Assembly (NCBI RefSeq): GCF_035594125.1
Contig: NC_087181.1
Span: 9,829,817-9,893,816 of the forward strand
Direction of reading: 5' to 3'
DNA from: Scylla paramamosain
Taxonomy: Eukaryota > Arthropoda > Malacostraca > Decapoda > Portunidae
Length of the DNA stretch: 64,000 nt
In this document: piece after piece, positions 12,007 to 23,785 of the stretch
Position numbering within the stretch: the stretch's first letter is position 1
How the letters are laid out: each line of letters begins with the position of its first letter
The notes under the pieces: generated by a model
Told to the model about the DNA's origin: nothing
Database searches by the model: none
Seen by the model: only the letters and a program-made list of their open reading frames with translations
Program-made: the position numbers and the translations under genes

Positions 12007-12666
12007 CTAATTGAGCTGTTTTCTTTGTTCTGCTTCTCTTTTATACCAATTTTTTATCTCACTTTCTTCCAGGCCAAAGATCATTATGCTCTTCTTTTTA
12101 TCTACAGTGTCTCTTACCAGGTTTTCCTTTTCTTTCATTACCTTTATAACCTCTTTTGTCAAGCCTTCTTTACTCCTCTGGTCCTTCACTACTTCTGCAT
12201 AACTCACTTTTTCCTCCAACTCTTCGCACTTATTTACAGATCTTTCTGCCTTTTCTTTAACTTGTTCTTGACTTTCCTTAATTTGCTTATCCCTGTTTTT
12301 GTCTTGGACTTCAATCTTTTTCATCCTTTCCTCCAGCATATTCATTTGTATTTCTCTAGCCTTCATCGTTTTATCCATCATTTCCATTTTCATTTCCAGC
12401 ATTCTAATTTGATTTTCCATATCATGTATCTCTTTCTGCAGCACTTTCTCTTCATTTTCTAATTCCTTTCTTAGTGTATTGTTTTCTTGTTCCAACCTCC
12501 CATTTCTTACTTCTAGGTCTCTTACCTTCTCCCATATCTCTTCAACCTTCACCTCCAGCATGGTTAATTTCCTTGCATTCAGTTTCTCCTGCAACTGGCC
12601 TTCATCCTCTGCAAATCCACTAAAATCCAAGACTCCTCTTCCTGCAGGTGTCCTACTGGCTGCCAT
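12007..12666 (-). pseudogene. LINE-A ORF1-like coiled-coil protein
   Basis: Starts at an ATG at 12666 (MAASRTPAGRGVLDFSGFAE) shortly inside the 5' end of the element. It then runs into a long, highly charged coiled coil rich in Glu, Lys, Leu and Met (about residues 30-170), followed by SIMIFGLEESE, which resembles the start of an RRM-like ORF1 nucleic-acid-binding domain. The frame breaks at 12007 and stops are frequent up to the endonuclease start. The presumed role is RNA binding in the LINE ribonucleoprotein, inferred from position and coiled-coil character. Confidence 0.65.
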
Positions 12667-12860
12667 GATCAGCTGTCTGACGTGTGTGTGTATGTGTGTG
12701 TGTGGGGACTGGAGGACCGTGCCAGTCCAGTGACAGATCCACTGGGACTGTGTGGGACTATGTGAGGACTGGAGGACTGTGTAAGCCTGTTGTCTTACTG
12801 AGTGGAGAACGGGTCGAGAGGAGGTAAAAAATCTGCATCCCATCAAGGTATTGACCTCCA

Positions 12861-13613
12861 GTGCCAGATAAGCCTGCACTTTTGAAAAAGAGGGAATACA
12901 AGCACATTGAAGTGCCGCATGTGTGGTATAGTCTTCCCTCCCTCCTCTTATTTAATGCGACATCTCTGGCCAACAAGATGAACAAGTTGATTGTGACGGT
13001 GAGTTCTACTTGTGCAGACATTGTGGCGGTTACTGAGGCATGGCAGATTGTTCCTGAGGTGTGCACGATGCAGGACTACCAGCTCTACCATCACCTCAGG
13101 ACAGGATGGAGGGGGTGGGTGGCCATTTTCTGCCGCTCTGCACTAAGGCCCTCACACCTCTCTGCCGATATTCCTGCCGGAGTAGAGGCCCTGTGGGTGA
13201 GAGTTATGCCTCCCTGCCATCCCAGCAACACAGCCTCCATCATCGTGTGCGTCGTGTACCATCCCCCACGAGCCACCACAGCTCAATTACTCACCACTCA
13301 CATCATTAACACTGCTGATGCCCTGAGGGTGAGGTATCCTGCTGCCAAGCTGGTCATCTGCAGGGACTTTAACAGATTAGATATCAGCAATATCCTACAC
13401 CAGCTACACCTCATCCAGGTCATGGACTTCCCCACCCACCAGCAAGCCATCCTCGACCTTATACTGACAGACCTGCGCCACCAGTACTCGCCCCCCCCCA
13501 AGCCGCTGCCTCCCATGGGATGGAGCACCCACCTCTCCATACTGTGGACATCCACACCCACCACCTCGACCCCTCCGGTCAGCTGTCACCAGGACCCACT
13601 GCCCCATGCCTGA
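12861..13613 (+). pseudogene. LINE-C endonuclease domain
   Basis: Contains LLFNATSLANKMNKL, ADIVAVTEAW (catalytic Glu), SIIVCVVYHPPRA, KLVICRDFNRLD (usually GDFN) and LDLILTDL, the ordered motifs of a LINE AP-endonuclease. The Gly of the GDFN motif reads Arg. The frame breaks after 13560, and the 13606-13818 frame continues the linker. Confidence 0.75.
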
Positions 13614-14419
13614 CTCAGCTTTGAGAGAGTTCGGGCAGTGGGTGACACAACACCCGTGGACCAAGGTGCTGGATGTGGAGGACGTCCACTCAAAATGGCA
13701 CAATTACGTCGCCACCACCACAGAAGCTTTCCACCGCTACTTCCCAGCCAAAAGCATCACAATGCACCCGTCTGATGCCCCCTGGATGACGCCCTGCATT
13801 AAAAGACTCATGCGTTAGCGGACCTGAGCATTCCACTCCTGCCCGGTCCTATACAGGAAACTAAGAAACAGAGTGATCAGAGAGATTAAGGCTGCCAAGG
13901 CAAGCTATTACCCGGACAAGATACACCACCTCAAGCTGGCCAACAACAGACAATGGTACACTAATATCAAAGCTTTGTGTGGCCTACAAAAGCACACTTC
14001 ATCCCTCCCTTGCACCTCACACCTTCCTGCTAATCTCGCAGCTCAGGAGATGAACAATCACTTTGCCGCTATCTGTCAAACCTTTCCTCCCCTCCACACC
14101 ACTTCGCTTCCTGCCTATCTTCCCGCTCCCTCCCCTCCCCCCAGTGTCCAGGCAATGGATGTTTTTAAGAAAATACTCAAATTCAAACCAAGATCCACCA
14201 CACCCACTGACCTTCCTATAAAATTTTACAAGGAGTTTGCTGTAGAGCTAGCAACACCGCTATGCTCCATAATAAACGCCTCTCTCCCAACACTCTTGCC
14301 CAGCGGACCGGAAGACATCTTACGTCACCCCCATCCCCAAAACTTCCAGTCCACAGTCACTCAATGACCTCAGGCCAGTCTCTATCATCCCCATCCCTAG
14401 CCTTATTTGTGAAGATTTT

Positions 14420-15614
14420 GTGTACAACTGGGCCTACACCAAAATTTGTTATTCTGTGGATATCAGACAGTTTGGAAATATTAAAGCCACCTCCACCTCC
14501 CATTACCTGACCAGCTTCCTTGAATTCATCCACAGCCACCTGGACAAGCGAAACACCTCTCTAGCTGTTGCTTTTGTGGACTTCAATAAAGCCTTTGATC
14601 TTGTTGATCACACTGTTGTCATCGGCAAGGCAATAAGTCTGGGTCTCCCTCCTAACCTGGTAGCGTGGCTAACCAACTTCCTCACAGGGAGGCATCAGGC
14701 CGTTCACTATCAGGGCTCTGTCTCTAATTTCCAACAGCTGACATGTGGGGTCCCCCAGGGGACCAAGATGGGTCCACTTTGCTTCCTCCTCTTTATCAAC
14801 GACGCCCTTATTGACACCCCCCATCGCTGGAAGTATGTGGACGACTGCACCGTGGGTGTCCCAGTTTCCAACAAGAACCCAGACTACTCGCCACTGCAAG
14901 CAATTCTGGAGCGACTGCAGATGTGGACGGAGGAGAGCAGGATGACCATCAACCACAGCAAAACTGTGGTGATGCATTTCTGTACCTCCTCTGTACCAGT
15001 GTCCCCTCCCCAGCTCACAGTGGGCCCTCACCCCCTCCAGGTGGTCCAATGTGCCAAGCTTCTCGGAGTCACGGTGGATGACCAGCTGACCTGGAAACAG
15101 CATGTTGCCAGCACTGTAAGATCCGCTACATACAGGCTGTACATGCTGCGCAGACTCAGATCGGTGGGGAATGCTGACAGACGAGTTAAGGGGGGTGTAC
15201 CTCACTTTCATCCTCCCCAAACTCATGTATGCCTCCCGAGCGTGGTCCTCCTCCCTCACACACGCTCAACAGCTACAGCTGAAGGGTGTGCAGAAAAGGG
15301 CGTGCTGGGTCATCCTTGGCCCTGCCTACATCACCTATGATGAAGCCCTGACCACCCTGAGTCTGTCCAGACTATCCACCAGGCACCGAGAGGCTCTGGA
15401 GAAGTTTGCAAGGGGATTGCTGTATCATCCACATCTCAGACACATGCTGCCGCCTGATACACCTCGCCCGGTCCATGCCACCAGACACCATAACAAGATA
15501 ACACCCCTAAAGGCGCCACGCATGGACTGGTACAGACTCAGCGCAATTCCCACCATGGTGCGAGCCATCAATCAATACTATTTCCCTCCTAGATTAGACT
15601 TAGCTTTAGGATAA
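14420..15614 (+). pseudogene. LINE-C reverse transcriptase and C-terminal domain
   Basis: RT motifs AVAFVDFNKAFDLVDH, LTCGVPQGTKMGPLCFLLF and the catalytic KYVDDCTVG (about 14832-14858) are in one frame up to about 15170. The C-terminal block (LPKLMYASRAWSSSLTHAQQ, VQKRACWVILG) follows in another frame to a stop at 15614. The catalytic YVDD is intact, so the break near 15170 and the upstream frameshifts are what disable the element. Confidence 0.8.
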
Positions 15615-15671
15615 ATGTTAAATATTTCCCCACTCCCTCTGTACATTTTCAGTTTGTTAACTGCCTAAAGA

Positions 15672-15696
15672 ATAAACCGTTTATTATTATTATTAC

Positions 15697-15761
<65 letters not shown>

Positions 15762-15770
15762 TTATTACTA
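15672..15770. repeat. (ATT)n microsatellite at the LINE-C 3' end
   Basis: About 30 near-perfect ATT units directly after the LINE-C 3' untranslated region. It forms the element's tail. Confidence 0.9.
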
Positions 15771-15779
15771 TCAAGAATG

Positions 15780-17701
15780 AACTACTGGAGGAAGTGGAGA
15801 CCCGCCACTAGGCTGTGGATGGGCAGTTGACTTTGGTAATGAGCAAGGTGGCCATGCCATGGCAAGCAGTGGAGGAATGGTGATTGGGATTAGCGGGCCA
15901 GCGTGCCCTGCAGTGACCCTCAGTGCCATAGCGTGGTGTTGGAGCCGTGTCCCATACGTGGCTAGGAGGCTGCAGTGCTCGCTCCTCAGTCCAGGCTAGG
16001 GGCACTAGCAGCCTGTTGTCAGCCTGTTGCTGCACTGCCAGTACCCTCGCCATCCCTGTCCCTGGCCTCCTACCATCCCACCCCTCCTCACTCACTGCCA
16101 CTGGGTCCCTCTGCATTTGCTAGTCCACCTCCCAGCCCTGCTTGCCATGGGCACTGTGCCGGCAGGAGAAGGCTATGTAAGCCTGGTGAGTACAATGCCA
16201 GGATGGCCTGGCAGTCATACTTAGTGCACTTTGAGATGATGGCCAACGCCAGTGGCTGGCATGGCACTGAGAGGGCCCTGTAGCTGGCTTCAGTGGTACG
16301 TGGGCAGGCCATGGAAGTGCTAGGTCATCTTACCCCAGCCCAGCGCACCTCCTACATCACTGTGGCCAGTGCTTTGCAGAGGAAGTTTGGCCACCAGCAC
16401 CAGGCCAAGGTGTACCGCACCAGGCTCAAGAAGCGGGAGCAGCTCAAGGAGAACTTGTCCCAGTTCACTCAGGACATTGAGGAGCTGGTGAGGCACGCCT
16501 ACCCTGATATGCCAGAGCAGCTTGCGACTGTTCTGACATGTGATAACTTTGTGGATAATCTGAGGGACCAGTCAGATGCAACTCCACATCAATTGAACAT
16601 CCTTGGTCTGTCCTTTACTTACAATCTGAACTGGAAACTTCATATCTCATCTCTAGCTAAAACAGCTTCTATGAAGTTAGGTGTTCTGAGACGTCTCCGC
16701 CAGTTTTTCTCATCCCCCCAGCTGCTAACTCTGTACAAGGACCTTATCCGTCCATGTATGGAGTATGCTTCACATGTCTGGGGGGGTTCCACTCATACTG
16801 CTCTTCTAGACAGGGTGGAATCAAAAGCTTTTCATCTCATCAACTCCTCTCCTCTAACTGACTGTCTTCAGCCTCTCTCTCACCACCACAGTGTTGCATA
16901 TCTAGCTGTCTTCTACCGCTATTTTCATGCTAACTGCTCTTCTGATCTTGCTAACTGCATGCCTCCCCTCCTTCCGCAGCCTCGCTGCACAAGACTTTCT
17001 TCTTTCTCTCACCCCTATTCTGTCCACCTCTCTAACGCAAGAGTTAACAAATATTCTCAATCATTCATCCCTTTCTCTAGTAAACTCTGAAACTCCCTGC
17101 CTGCTTCTGTATTTCCACCTTCCTATGACTTGAATTCCTTCAAGAGGGAGGTTTCAAGACACTTATTGATCAATTTTTGACCACTGCTTTGACCCTTTTA
17201 TGGGACTGGCATTTCAGTGGGCATTTTTTTTATTAGATTTTTGTTGCCCTTGGCCAGTGTCCTTCCTACATAAAAAAAAAAAAAAAAAAAGTAAGCATAC
17301 CCCGTGGACCTGACAGTGGCGCTGGCAAGGGCCTTGGAGTTCAAGGCCTTCATGGAGATGTCGACTGGCCATGAAGGAGACAAGTCATGGCAGGACGCCA
17401 AGGTCAAGAAAGCTCAATTTGACAAGTCCAGGGTGCCAGGCACAACAAGCTCTGGAGGCTTCAGGGGTGCCTGCTGGGGTTGTGGAGAGAAGGGATACAC
17501 CTGCTCCTGGTGTCCAAGGGGGCGAAGGACGTGTTCCCTTGACCAGGTGTGGCAGCACACCTGCTGTGACTGTGGCAAGTCAGGCCACAAGACCAATGAC
17601 TGCCCCAAGCCAAAGGAGGTCACGCAGGCAGAAAACACAGACAGACTGGACAAGAGGGCCAAGCGCCAGACTCCCGTGACTACAGGGCTTCAGATGGACT
17701 A
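15780..17701 (+). pseudogene. Gypsy gag (capsid and nucleocapsid), split by a LINE-B fragment
   Basis: The left part (about 15975-16590) includes capsid-like sequence: TPAQRTSYITVASALQRKFG, KKREQLKENLSQFTQDIEEL and CDNFVDNLRD. A LINE-B 3' fragment occupies about 16594-17290. Gag resumes at 17295 (VDLTVALARALEFKAFMEM). It then shows two zinc-knuckle-like clusters, CWGCGEKGYTCSWC (imperfect) and CCDCGKSGHKTNDC (a good CX2CX4HX4C), before a stop at 17700. Gag packages the element's RNA in virus-like particles. Stops and shifts in the left part indicate decay. Confidence 0.75.
16594..17290 (+). mobile_element. LINE-B 3' fragment inserted in Gypsy gag
   Basis: Encodes the end of the LINE-B ORF ([53 protein letters not shown]), then the 3' tail with the family signature ttgcccttggccagtgtcc and a poly(A) of about 18. 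It is 5' truncated, as is usual for target-primed insertion. Confidence 0.85.
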
Positions 17702-18029
17702 ACCTGCCATCTCGCTACTGCTGCCATGGCAGTACAAACTGATGGCTCTGTCAATGGGGCACTGTGCTGCCTAACCATGGACACTGGAGCAGAGAGGACT
17801 GCGGCATGGGCTAATGTGGTGGCCAGCCAGTGCCTACCAGACGCACAACAGCAGCCTCACAGTGTGATGGGACACAGAGTGCCACTCAATCAGTGGAGGC
17901 TTGTGTCAGCATGGGTGATGTGCAGGAGAGGTTGCCTGTTTATATCGCTGACATGGAAGAACCTTCCCTGCTTGGGCTGGATTACCTGGAGCAGAGTGAA
18001 GCCTGTGTCGACCTCGGAAGGAAGTCATT
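17702..18029 (+). pseudogene. Gypsy retroviral-type aspartic protease
   Basis: Reads NGALCCLTMDTGAERT, with the protease active-site triad DTG followed by A. The remainder, LPVYIADMEEPSLLGLDYLE and ACVDLGRKSLRV, is in a second frame (17830-18029), so there is one frameshift. The BEL/Pao element is inserted immediately after, at 18035, and separates protease from the RT region, which resumes near 25061. Confidence 0.75.
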
Positions 18030-18034
18030 GAGGG

Positions 18035-18562
18035 TGTTACTGTATGTAAAGCGTATGTACCTCATGTCATTATTCCTCGGCATTTATAAGTGAAATATTC
18101 AATAGTTTTCTATTTGCATGAAAACGTGTAATATGTGTAAGTATCAGTATTTAATGCTATATTAAGCACCGAAGCCGATGCTCACTTGTTAGGAGTGTGG
18201 GGTTAACCTGCTAGTTGCCTGCGGGCATCACTCACGGCCAAGTCGCGCTCAGACAAAGACGGGCAGGATGGTGACCGAGGTAAATACTTTAATTTTGTAG
18301 TAAAAACTGATTGTCATAGTGCCAAGTTAATTGCATGTATTGTTAATGAATATTGTAATGTGTTGAAAGTGTTTAATATCAGTGTATAATGTTATTTTGT
18401 AAGAAATTGAGACCGAGAACTTGTTCGCAGTTCTTACGGTCATGCCTACCTCATCAATAAACGTGTCAAGGAGAATTGCCTTTCCTTGACCCTACGATGA
18501 TGGGTGTGATCAGTAAAACAGATCACCTGAGAGCCAATTGATGCCCAGCCGGTGCGGCTACA
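18035..18562 (+). repeat. BEL/Pao 5' LTR
   Basis: Starts TGTTACTG and ends GGCTACA. It carries an AATAAA polyadenylation signal (within tcatcaataaacgtgtc, about 18455). It is 99% identical to the 3' LTR by eye. Confidence 0.9.
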
Positions 18563-18893
18563 GTAAGAACTCGGCCTACAAGCAAGAAATTGGCTCCATG
18601 TGAAACCGTAGCAAGAGTGAGTCACAGGACGAGGGGATGCTGACGTAAGCCTATAGGTTGACCTCTGAGGCCCCGGGGTCAGCTCTACCCTTGATGACAA
18701 CCACTCCCTTCTACCCACTGTGCCTCGCCACCATTTTGTAGAACCCATGGTCACAGGCAAGAAAGTATAATAGTATGTATGTGCACTGAATTGAGTAGCC
18801 TAAGTGAAAATTACCCACAATTAGCTAGTATTAAGAGTGGTAATTTAATTGCTCTTTCAGTGTCTCAGTATTGACACAATTAAGTTGTTAGAT

Positions 18894-21800
18894 ATGTCTG
18901 ATACTGAGGAAATTAATGCCGTAGATGGCCTTAGGGAAGGTGAGGGTGAGCAAGTGGACAGGGATCAAACTTGTATTGAAGAAGTTAGTGTCAGGGAGCG
19001 AGTGCTGACCAACAAAGGAAGAGAATATCAAGTCAGTGTAACCAAAGGAAGAGCAGAGTCCTGTAAGCGTAAATGGAGCAGTGTTACCAGCAAAATTAAG
19101 AAAGGATTAAAAATTGTAATTAGCCCCTTTGAATTAGAGCCCATGTCAAGTGAAGTAATAGAGGCATTTCATCAGTATTAAGTGGAATACACAAAACTGG
19201 TGGAACTAGAGCCATAAAAGTCAGAGGAGCTAAATGAAGAGCTGGAACACAATCAACGAGTTCACCATGAAATATTAGAAAGTATAGAATGTAAAAGAAA
19301 GGAGTTAAAGAATGACAGAGGATCAATTTGTTCTAGCAAACGGTCTAGGCATTCTAGAGTCTCATCTACTTCATCACGTTCATCAGCAGCTTAAAGAAAG
19401 CAAGAAGCAGCAGCAAAGGTAGCCAGACTTAGAAAGGAAATGGAATATCATGATAGTTTAGCAGAGGCAGAAATTATGTTAGCTAAGACAAAAGCAGAGG
19501 CAGAAATTATGTTAGCTAAGACAAAAGCAGAGGCAGAAGCAATGTTCTCAAAGAAAAAGAAAGAGAGAGATTTAGCAGTTGCTAGTGCAGAACTTAATGC
19601 TCTTAGCTTAGTTGAAGAAGAAGTAAAAATGCTTCCAGGTAATGATGAAAGTGTAGAGAAGCAAAGTTATCTTCAACAATACATAGAGTCACAAAATGAA
19701 ATGAAAGCACAAGCAATTGCAAATCAACAAAGTGACAATGCCATGCCTCACAAATATGTTACATTCCATGACCCACAGAAACCTTCTTCTTGCAATAGAG
19801 ATAATGAATTGATGACAAATGAAGTACATGGACAAATATTTAGTGAACCTCAGGTAATAAATCTCAACCTTACAGCTCAAAGTCTTGTACCAAGCTCTCG
19901 TAGACACACTCATAATGTCAACATGCCTAATAATGTGAATAATGTGAGACAGAATCATCAATCCTTTTCCCATCCTGGGGGAACCTTTGCAATCAACATA
20001 CCTGATCCCAAGTGGAGCCTCCCTCCAATAGAGCCTAACACTTTTGATGGAGAACCCATGGAATTTCCAAGTTGGTTGAAAAACTTTGAAACTTACATAG
20101 AGTCTAAAACTTCTATTGGTAAAGAGAGACTTGCCTACTTAGATAGGTATACAACTGGTGAGGCAAAGGATGCCATTAAAATGTTAATGCACTTTAACTC
20201 TGATGCTGACTATGTGCAAGCAAAGAAAATTCTTAGTGATAGATTTGGAAACAAAAGCATCATAGCTGATGCTTACACAAATAAGTTAACGAATTGGCTA
20301 CCAATCTCTCCGCATAATGGTCCAGCATTAACAGCATTCTCAGATTTTTTGAAGTGCTGTTTAGCTGCAATGAAACACACTTCTTATTTGTCATTTCTGA
20401 ATGACCCTAGAGAGCAGAGAAAGGTGCTAGCAAAACTCCCTGAACATATTGTTCATGACTGGAGAAAGCAAGCGATGATATATCTTGATACTAACAGTAA
20501 TAACAACACTTCTAGTAGCAATGAAGAGCACCACCCACCCTTTGAAATGTTATGTGAATTTGTCCAGAAAGAAGCAAAAGGAGCAAGCAATCCATCCCTT
20601 TCCTGGAATTCAGTAAGTAGGGAAGTAAATGACTGGATCAAAACTCACACAAGGGCAACCAATTGGAAACCAAGGGAATCAAACATCATGACAAAGAATA
20701 GAGGGAGTAGAACTTTCATGGTTAAAGCAATTGAGGAAAAACCAATGTGGTCATTCCAAAGTAAAGTAAATGTACAAGCCAACAAACAGTATCCCAAGGA
20801 CCAGGAAAGGAAAGGACGATTCTGTCACTACTGTACAAAGGATCATGATTTAGATGATTGCAAGGAATTTGCCAAACTTGATGGTAATACTAGGTACAAA
20901 TTTGCTAAAGAAAAATGGTTATGTACAGGGTGTCTAAAAGTGGGTCACAAAGGAAAGGATTGTAGAAGAAGGAAAGTTTGTAAAGTATGTCAGAGATACC
21001 ATCCCACAGCTCTTCACAATGATGATATGACAAGAACTGAGAGCCAAAAGGTGCCAGCACAAGAAACTCAGCCTAAAGATGATAAACCCACAGTAGTAGC
21101 AAATAAGGTCAAAGTTACAGAATCAGTGACACATGACATGCACACCATGATAGTTCCTGTATGGTTACATCATGTTAGTAATGAAGAGAATAAAGTTTTA
21201 GTGTATGCCCTGCTGGATGAGCAGTCTGATGCTTCATTCATCAAGGAAAGCACTCTGAATAAATTGGGAGTTAGTGGACCATCAGTGTCACTTAATATCC
21301 ACACAATAAGTAGAAAACAAATCACTGATTCTATCAAAATTCATGGACTTAAAGTAAGAGGTTATAATGAAGAAGTGGAAATATCAATCCCTTCAGCATA
21401 TTCAACAGAAAACATTTCAGCTGGACGGAGTCAGATACCAAGGCCCGAGACTGCTTGTGACTGGCCCCACTTAAAGGCAATCTCTGACAAACTAATGAAA
21501 TATGACCCAAACGTTGACATAGGACTCCTCATTGGTCTTGATTGTGCAGAAGCCATTATGGCAGAAAAGCAAATAGCAGGTGATAGCAAGAAGCATCCCT
21601 ATGCTCGTAGGACAGAGCTAGGTTGGGGGATCATTGGTAAAATCTCACCCCATTCAAGTCCATTGGAGGATACAGTGGTAGTCTACAGAACAGTGACACA
21701 AGAAGTAGAAATCAATGAAGAAAAGAGGGTTAATTTCTTAGTGTTTCCTACTAAAACCAAAGAGATGATTAATCCTTCTCAAGTGAGAGATATGTTTGAA

Positions 21801-23006
21801 CTTGACTTCAGTGATAGAAAGTCAGCTGACACTCCATTATCATATGAAGATAAAAGGTTTATGAGTAAGATGAAAGAAGGAGTACATCAGCTGAAGGATG
21901 GCCATTATGAGTTGCCCCTTCCTCTTAAAGATGATAACGTCAAGCTTCCAAACAACAAACTATTAGCAGAGCAGAGACTCAAGAAGTTAAGAGCTAAACT
22001 TGAGAAGGATAATCAACACAGAGGTGATTACAAAGTGTTCATGGATGATATGATTACCAGAGGTTATGCAGAGGTTGTACCGACAAAGGATTTAGTTAGG
22101 AATGATGATAAGGTCTGGTACATTCCACATCATGGAGTCTATCATCCGAGAAAGCCAAAGAAGTTGAGCGTTGTCTTTGACTGTAGTGCAAACTATAGGA
22201 ACCAGTCATTAAACAGTCACCTGTTACAAGGCCCAGACCTTACCAACAAACTTATTGGAGTGTTGTGTAGGTTTAGGCAAGAAAGCATTGCACTTGTATG
22301 TGATATAGAAGCAATGTACCATCAAGTGAAGGTCAACCCAGAACACAGAGATATGTTAAGATTCCTTTGGTGGGAAAATGGTGATCTTAATAATGAGATA
22401 GCTGAATACAGGATGACAGCTCACCTGTTTGGAGCTACTTCATCTCCAAGTGTAGCCAACTTTGCTCTTAAGAAAGCTGCAGATGACTACGGGTGTGGAT
22501 CTGATGCAGCCAAGTTTGTAAGAAACAACTTTTATGTTGATGATGGTTTGAAGTCAGTAGCTACAATGGATGAAGCTGTCACTCTTATTCAGCAGAGTAA
22601 AGAATTATGTTACAAGGGAGGTTTTAACCTTCATAAGTTCTTGTCAAACAACAAAGATGTATTAGCTGCAATTTCTTCTCATGAGAGAGCAGATGGAATT
22701 AAAAGTTTGGATTTTAGTAAGAATGAAGACACACTGCCTATAGAAAGAACTTTGAGAGTTGAGTGGTGCATGGAATTTGACACATTTCAATTTAGAATAA
22801 AGCTGAAAGACAAGCCACTCACCAGAACAGGCATTCTGTCAACAGTGAGCTCTATATATCATCCATTAGGTCTAGTGTCACCTCTCATACTGACTGGAAA
22901 GCAAATTTTACAAGAATTATGTAAGAATGCAGTTGAATGGGATAATGAGGTGCCAGATTATGTCAAACCTAAATGGATAAAGTATCTCCTGATCATGATG
23001 GCCTAG
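18894..23006 (+). pseudogene. BEL/Pao gag-pol polyprotein with internal stops and 3' deletion
   Basis: Frame opens at ATG 18894 (MSDTEEINAVDGL). It is interrupted by three in-frame TAA codons (19179, 19215, 19392) and then stays open from 19440 to 23006. Gag has a coiled coil with an in-frame tandem duplication of EIMLAKTKAEA (about 19465-19535). Cys/His nucleocapsid motifs follow (CHYCTKDHDLDDC, CTGCLKVGHKGKDC). The protease shows LLDEQSDASFI. The RT has VVFDCSANYRNQSLN, CDIEAMYHQVKV and catalytic FYVDDGLKS near 22530. After the thumb and the start of RNase H (SSIYHPLGLVSPLIL, PKWIKYL) the frame jumps at about 22990 into the far C-terminus of Pao pol and stops. Stops at 19179-19394 separate the N-terminal gag from the rest. 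Confidence 0.85.
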
Positions 23007-23150
23007 TAAGAAAGGTTAACGTCCTGGTGTCAGACTGTAATCTCGACAACCAGGGAAGACACATAAGGGCAAACAGGACCATCATAGAGAGGCCAATACA
23101 TAGTCTAGTATTGCTGTTAGAAGGTAATGCATAATAATAGACCGGAGCAT
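22985..23150 (+). pseudogene. BEL/Pao pol C-terminal remnant after deletion junction
   Basis: In the +1 frame relative to the main ORF this reads PDHDGLVRKVNVLVSDCNLD and RTIIERPIHSLVLLLEG followed by a stop. That is the expected extreme C-terminus after the integrase. RNase H and integrase sequence that should lie between is absent, placing the deletion junction at about 22985-22995. Confidence 0.7.
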
Positions 23151-23257
23151 CCCCACCAAGGAGCCAGTGTAACAAAACATATTATGTGCTAATCCTAGTT
23201 TTAAGGTACATACTAATCTTAATTTAAGGTAAATTGTTACACAATTTAGGGGAGCCA

Positions 23258-23785
23258 TGTTACTGTATGTAAAGCGTATGTACCTCATGTCATTATTCCT
23301 CGGCATTTATAAGTGAAATGTTCAATAGTTTTCTATTTGCATGAAAACATGTAATATGTGTAAGTATCAGTATTTAATGCTATATTAAGCACCGAAGCCG
23401 ATGCTCACTTGTTAGGAGTGTGGGGTTAACCTGCTAGTTGCCTGCGGGCATCACTCACGGCCAAGTCGCGCTCAGACAAAGACGGGCAGGATGGTGACCG
23501 AGGTAAATACTTTAATTTTGTAGTAAAAACTGATTGTCATAGTGCCAAGTTAATTGCATGTATTGTTAATGAATATTGTAATGTGTTGAAAGTGTTTAAT
23601 ATCAGTGTATAATGTTATTTTGTAAGAAATTGAGACCGAGAACTTGTTCGCAGTTCTTATGGTCATGCCTACCTCATCAATAAACGTGTCAAGGAGAATT
23701 GCCTTTCCTCGACCCTACGATGATGGGTATGATCAGTAAAACAGATCACCTGAGAGCCAATTGATGCCCAGCCGGTGCGGCTACA
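23258..23785 (+). repeat. BEL/Pao 3' LTR
   Basis: Preceded by a short purine run (aggggagcca) that may serve as the polypurine tract. Same length and ends as the 5' LTR. Confidence 0.9.

Larger units (their letters stand above)
8769..12682 (-). mobile_element. LINE-A, near full-length non-LTR retrotransposon
   Basis: A 3.9-kb element on the minus strand, bounded by a 15-bp target duplication tgtgtgtgtatgtgt (8754-8768 and 12683-12697). From 5' to 3' it encodes an ORF1 coiled-coil protein, an APE-type endonuclease, a reverse transcriptase and a C-terminal domain. Several frameshifts interrupt ORF2, so it is not active as read. The 3' end (plus-strand left edge) reads atttacctagttgtgtctcc. It inserted into the Gypsy LTR. 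Confidence 0.85.
8632..12812 (+). mobile_element. Gypsy LTR fragment split by a LINE-A insertion
   Basis: Bases 8632-8753 and 12698-12812 together match 31423-31632 inside the 3' Gypsy LTR. Shared words include tgctattcgt, gcgacttcctttgtt, ggactggaggaccgtgccag and tccagtgacagatccact. The LTR was split by LINE-A at 8769-12682. The match stops near 12812, where LINE-C begins, so the right part of this LTR is missing. It is probably the remains of the 5' LTR of the same Gypsy element, though an independent LTR fragment is possible. Confidence 0.7.
12813..15770 (+). mobile_element. LINE-C, CR1/L2/Rex1-like retrotransposon with (ATT)n tail
   Basis: Plus-strand element inserted in the Gypsy LTR or leader. 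It encodes an endonuclease (12861-13613), a linker (13606-14367) and an RT (14420-15614), and ends in an (ATT)n microsatellite after aataaaccg. Such a short-repeat tail instead of poly(A) is typical of the CR1/L2 group. The coding sequence is GC-richer than its surroundings and has several frameshifts and stops (for example TAG at 13816). Clade assignment is tentative. Confidence 0.75.

Noticed and set aside
11977..12462. 161-codon plus-strand frame rich in Phe, Leu and His
   Set aside because: Antisense of the Glu/Lys-rich ORF1 coiled coil; composition is the mirror of codons for charged residues.
18563..18620. Primer binding site of the BEL element (candidate ttggctccatgtg)
   Set aside because: It lies about 30 bp beyond the LTR rather than next to it, and no tRNA 3' end could be matched with confidence.
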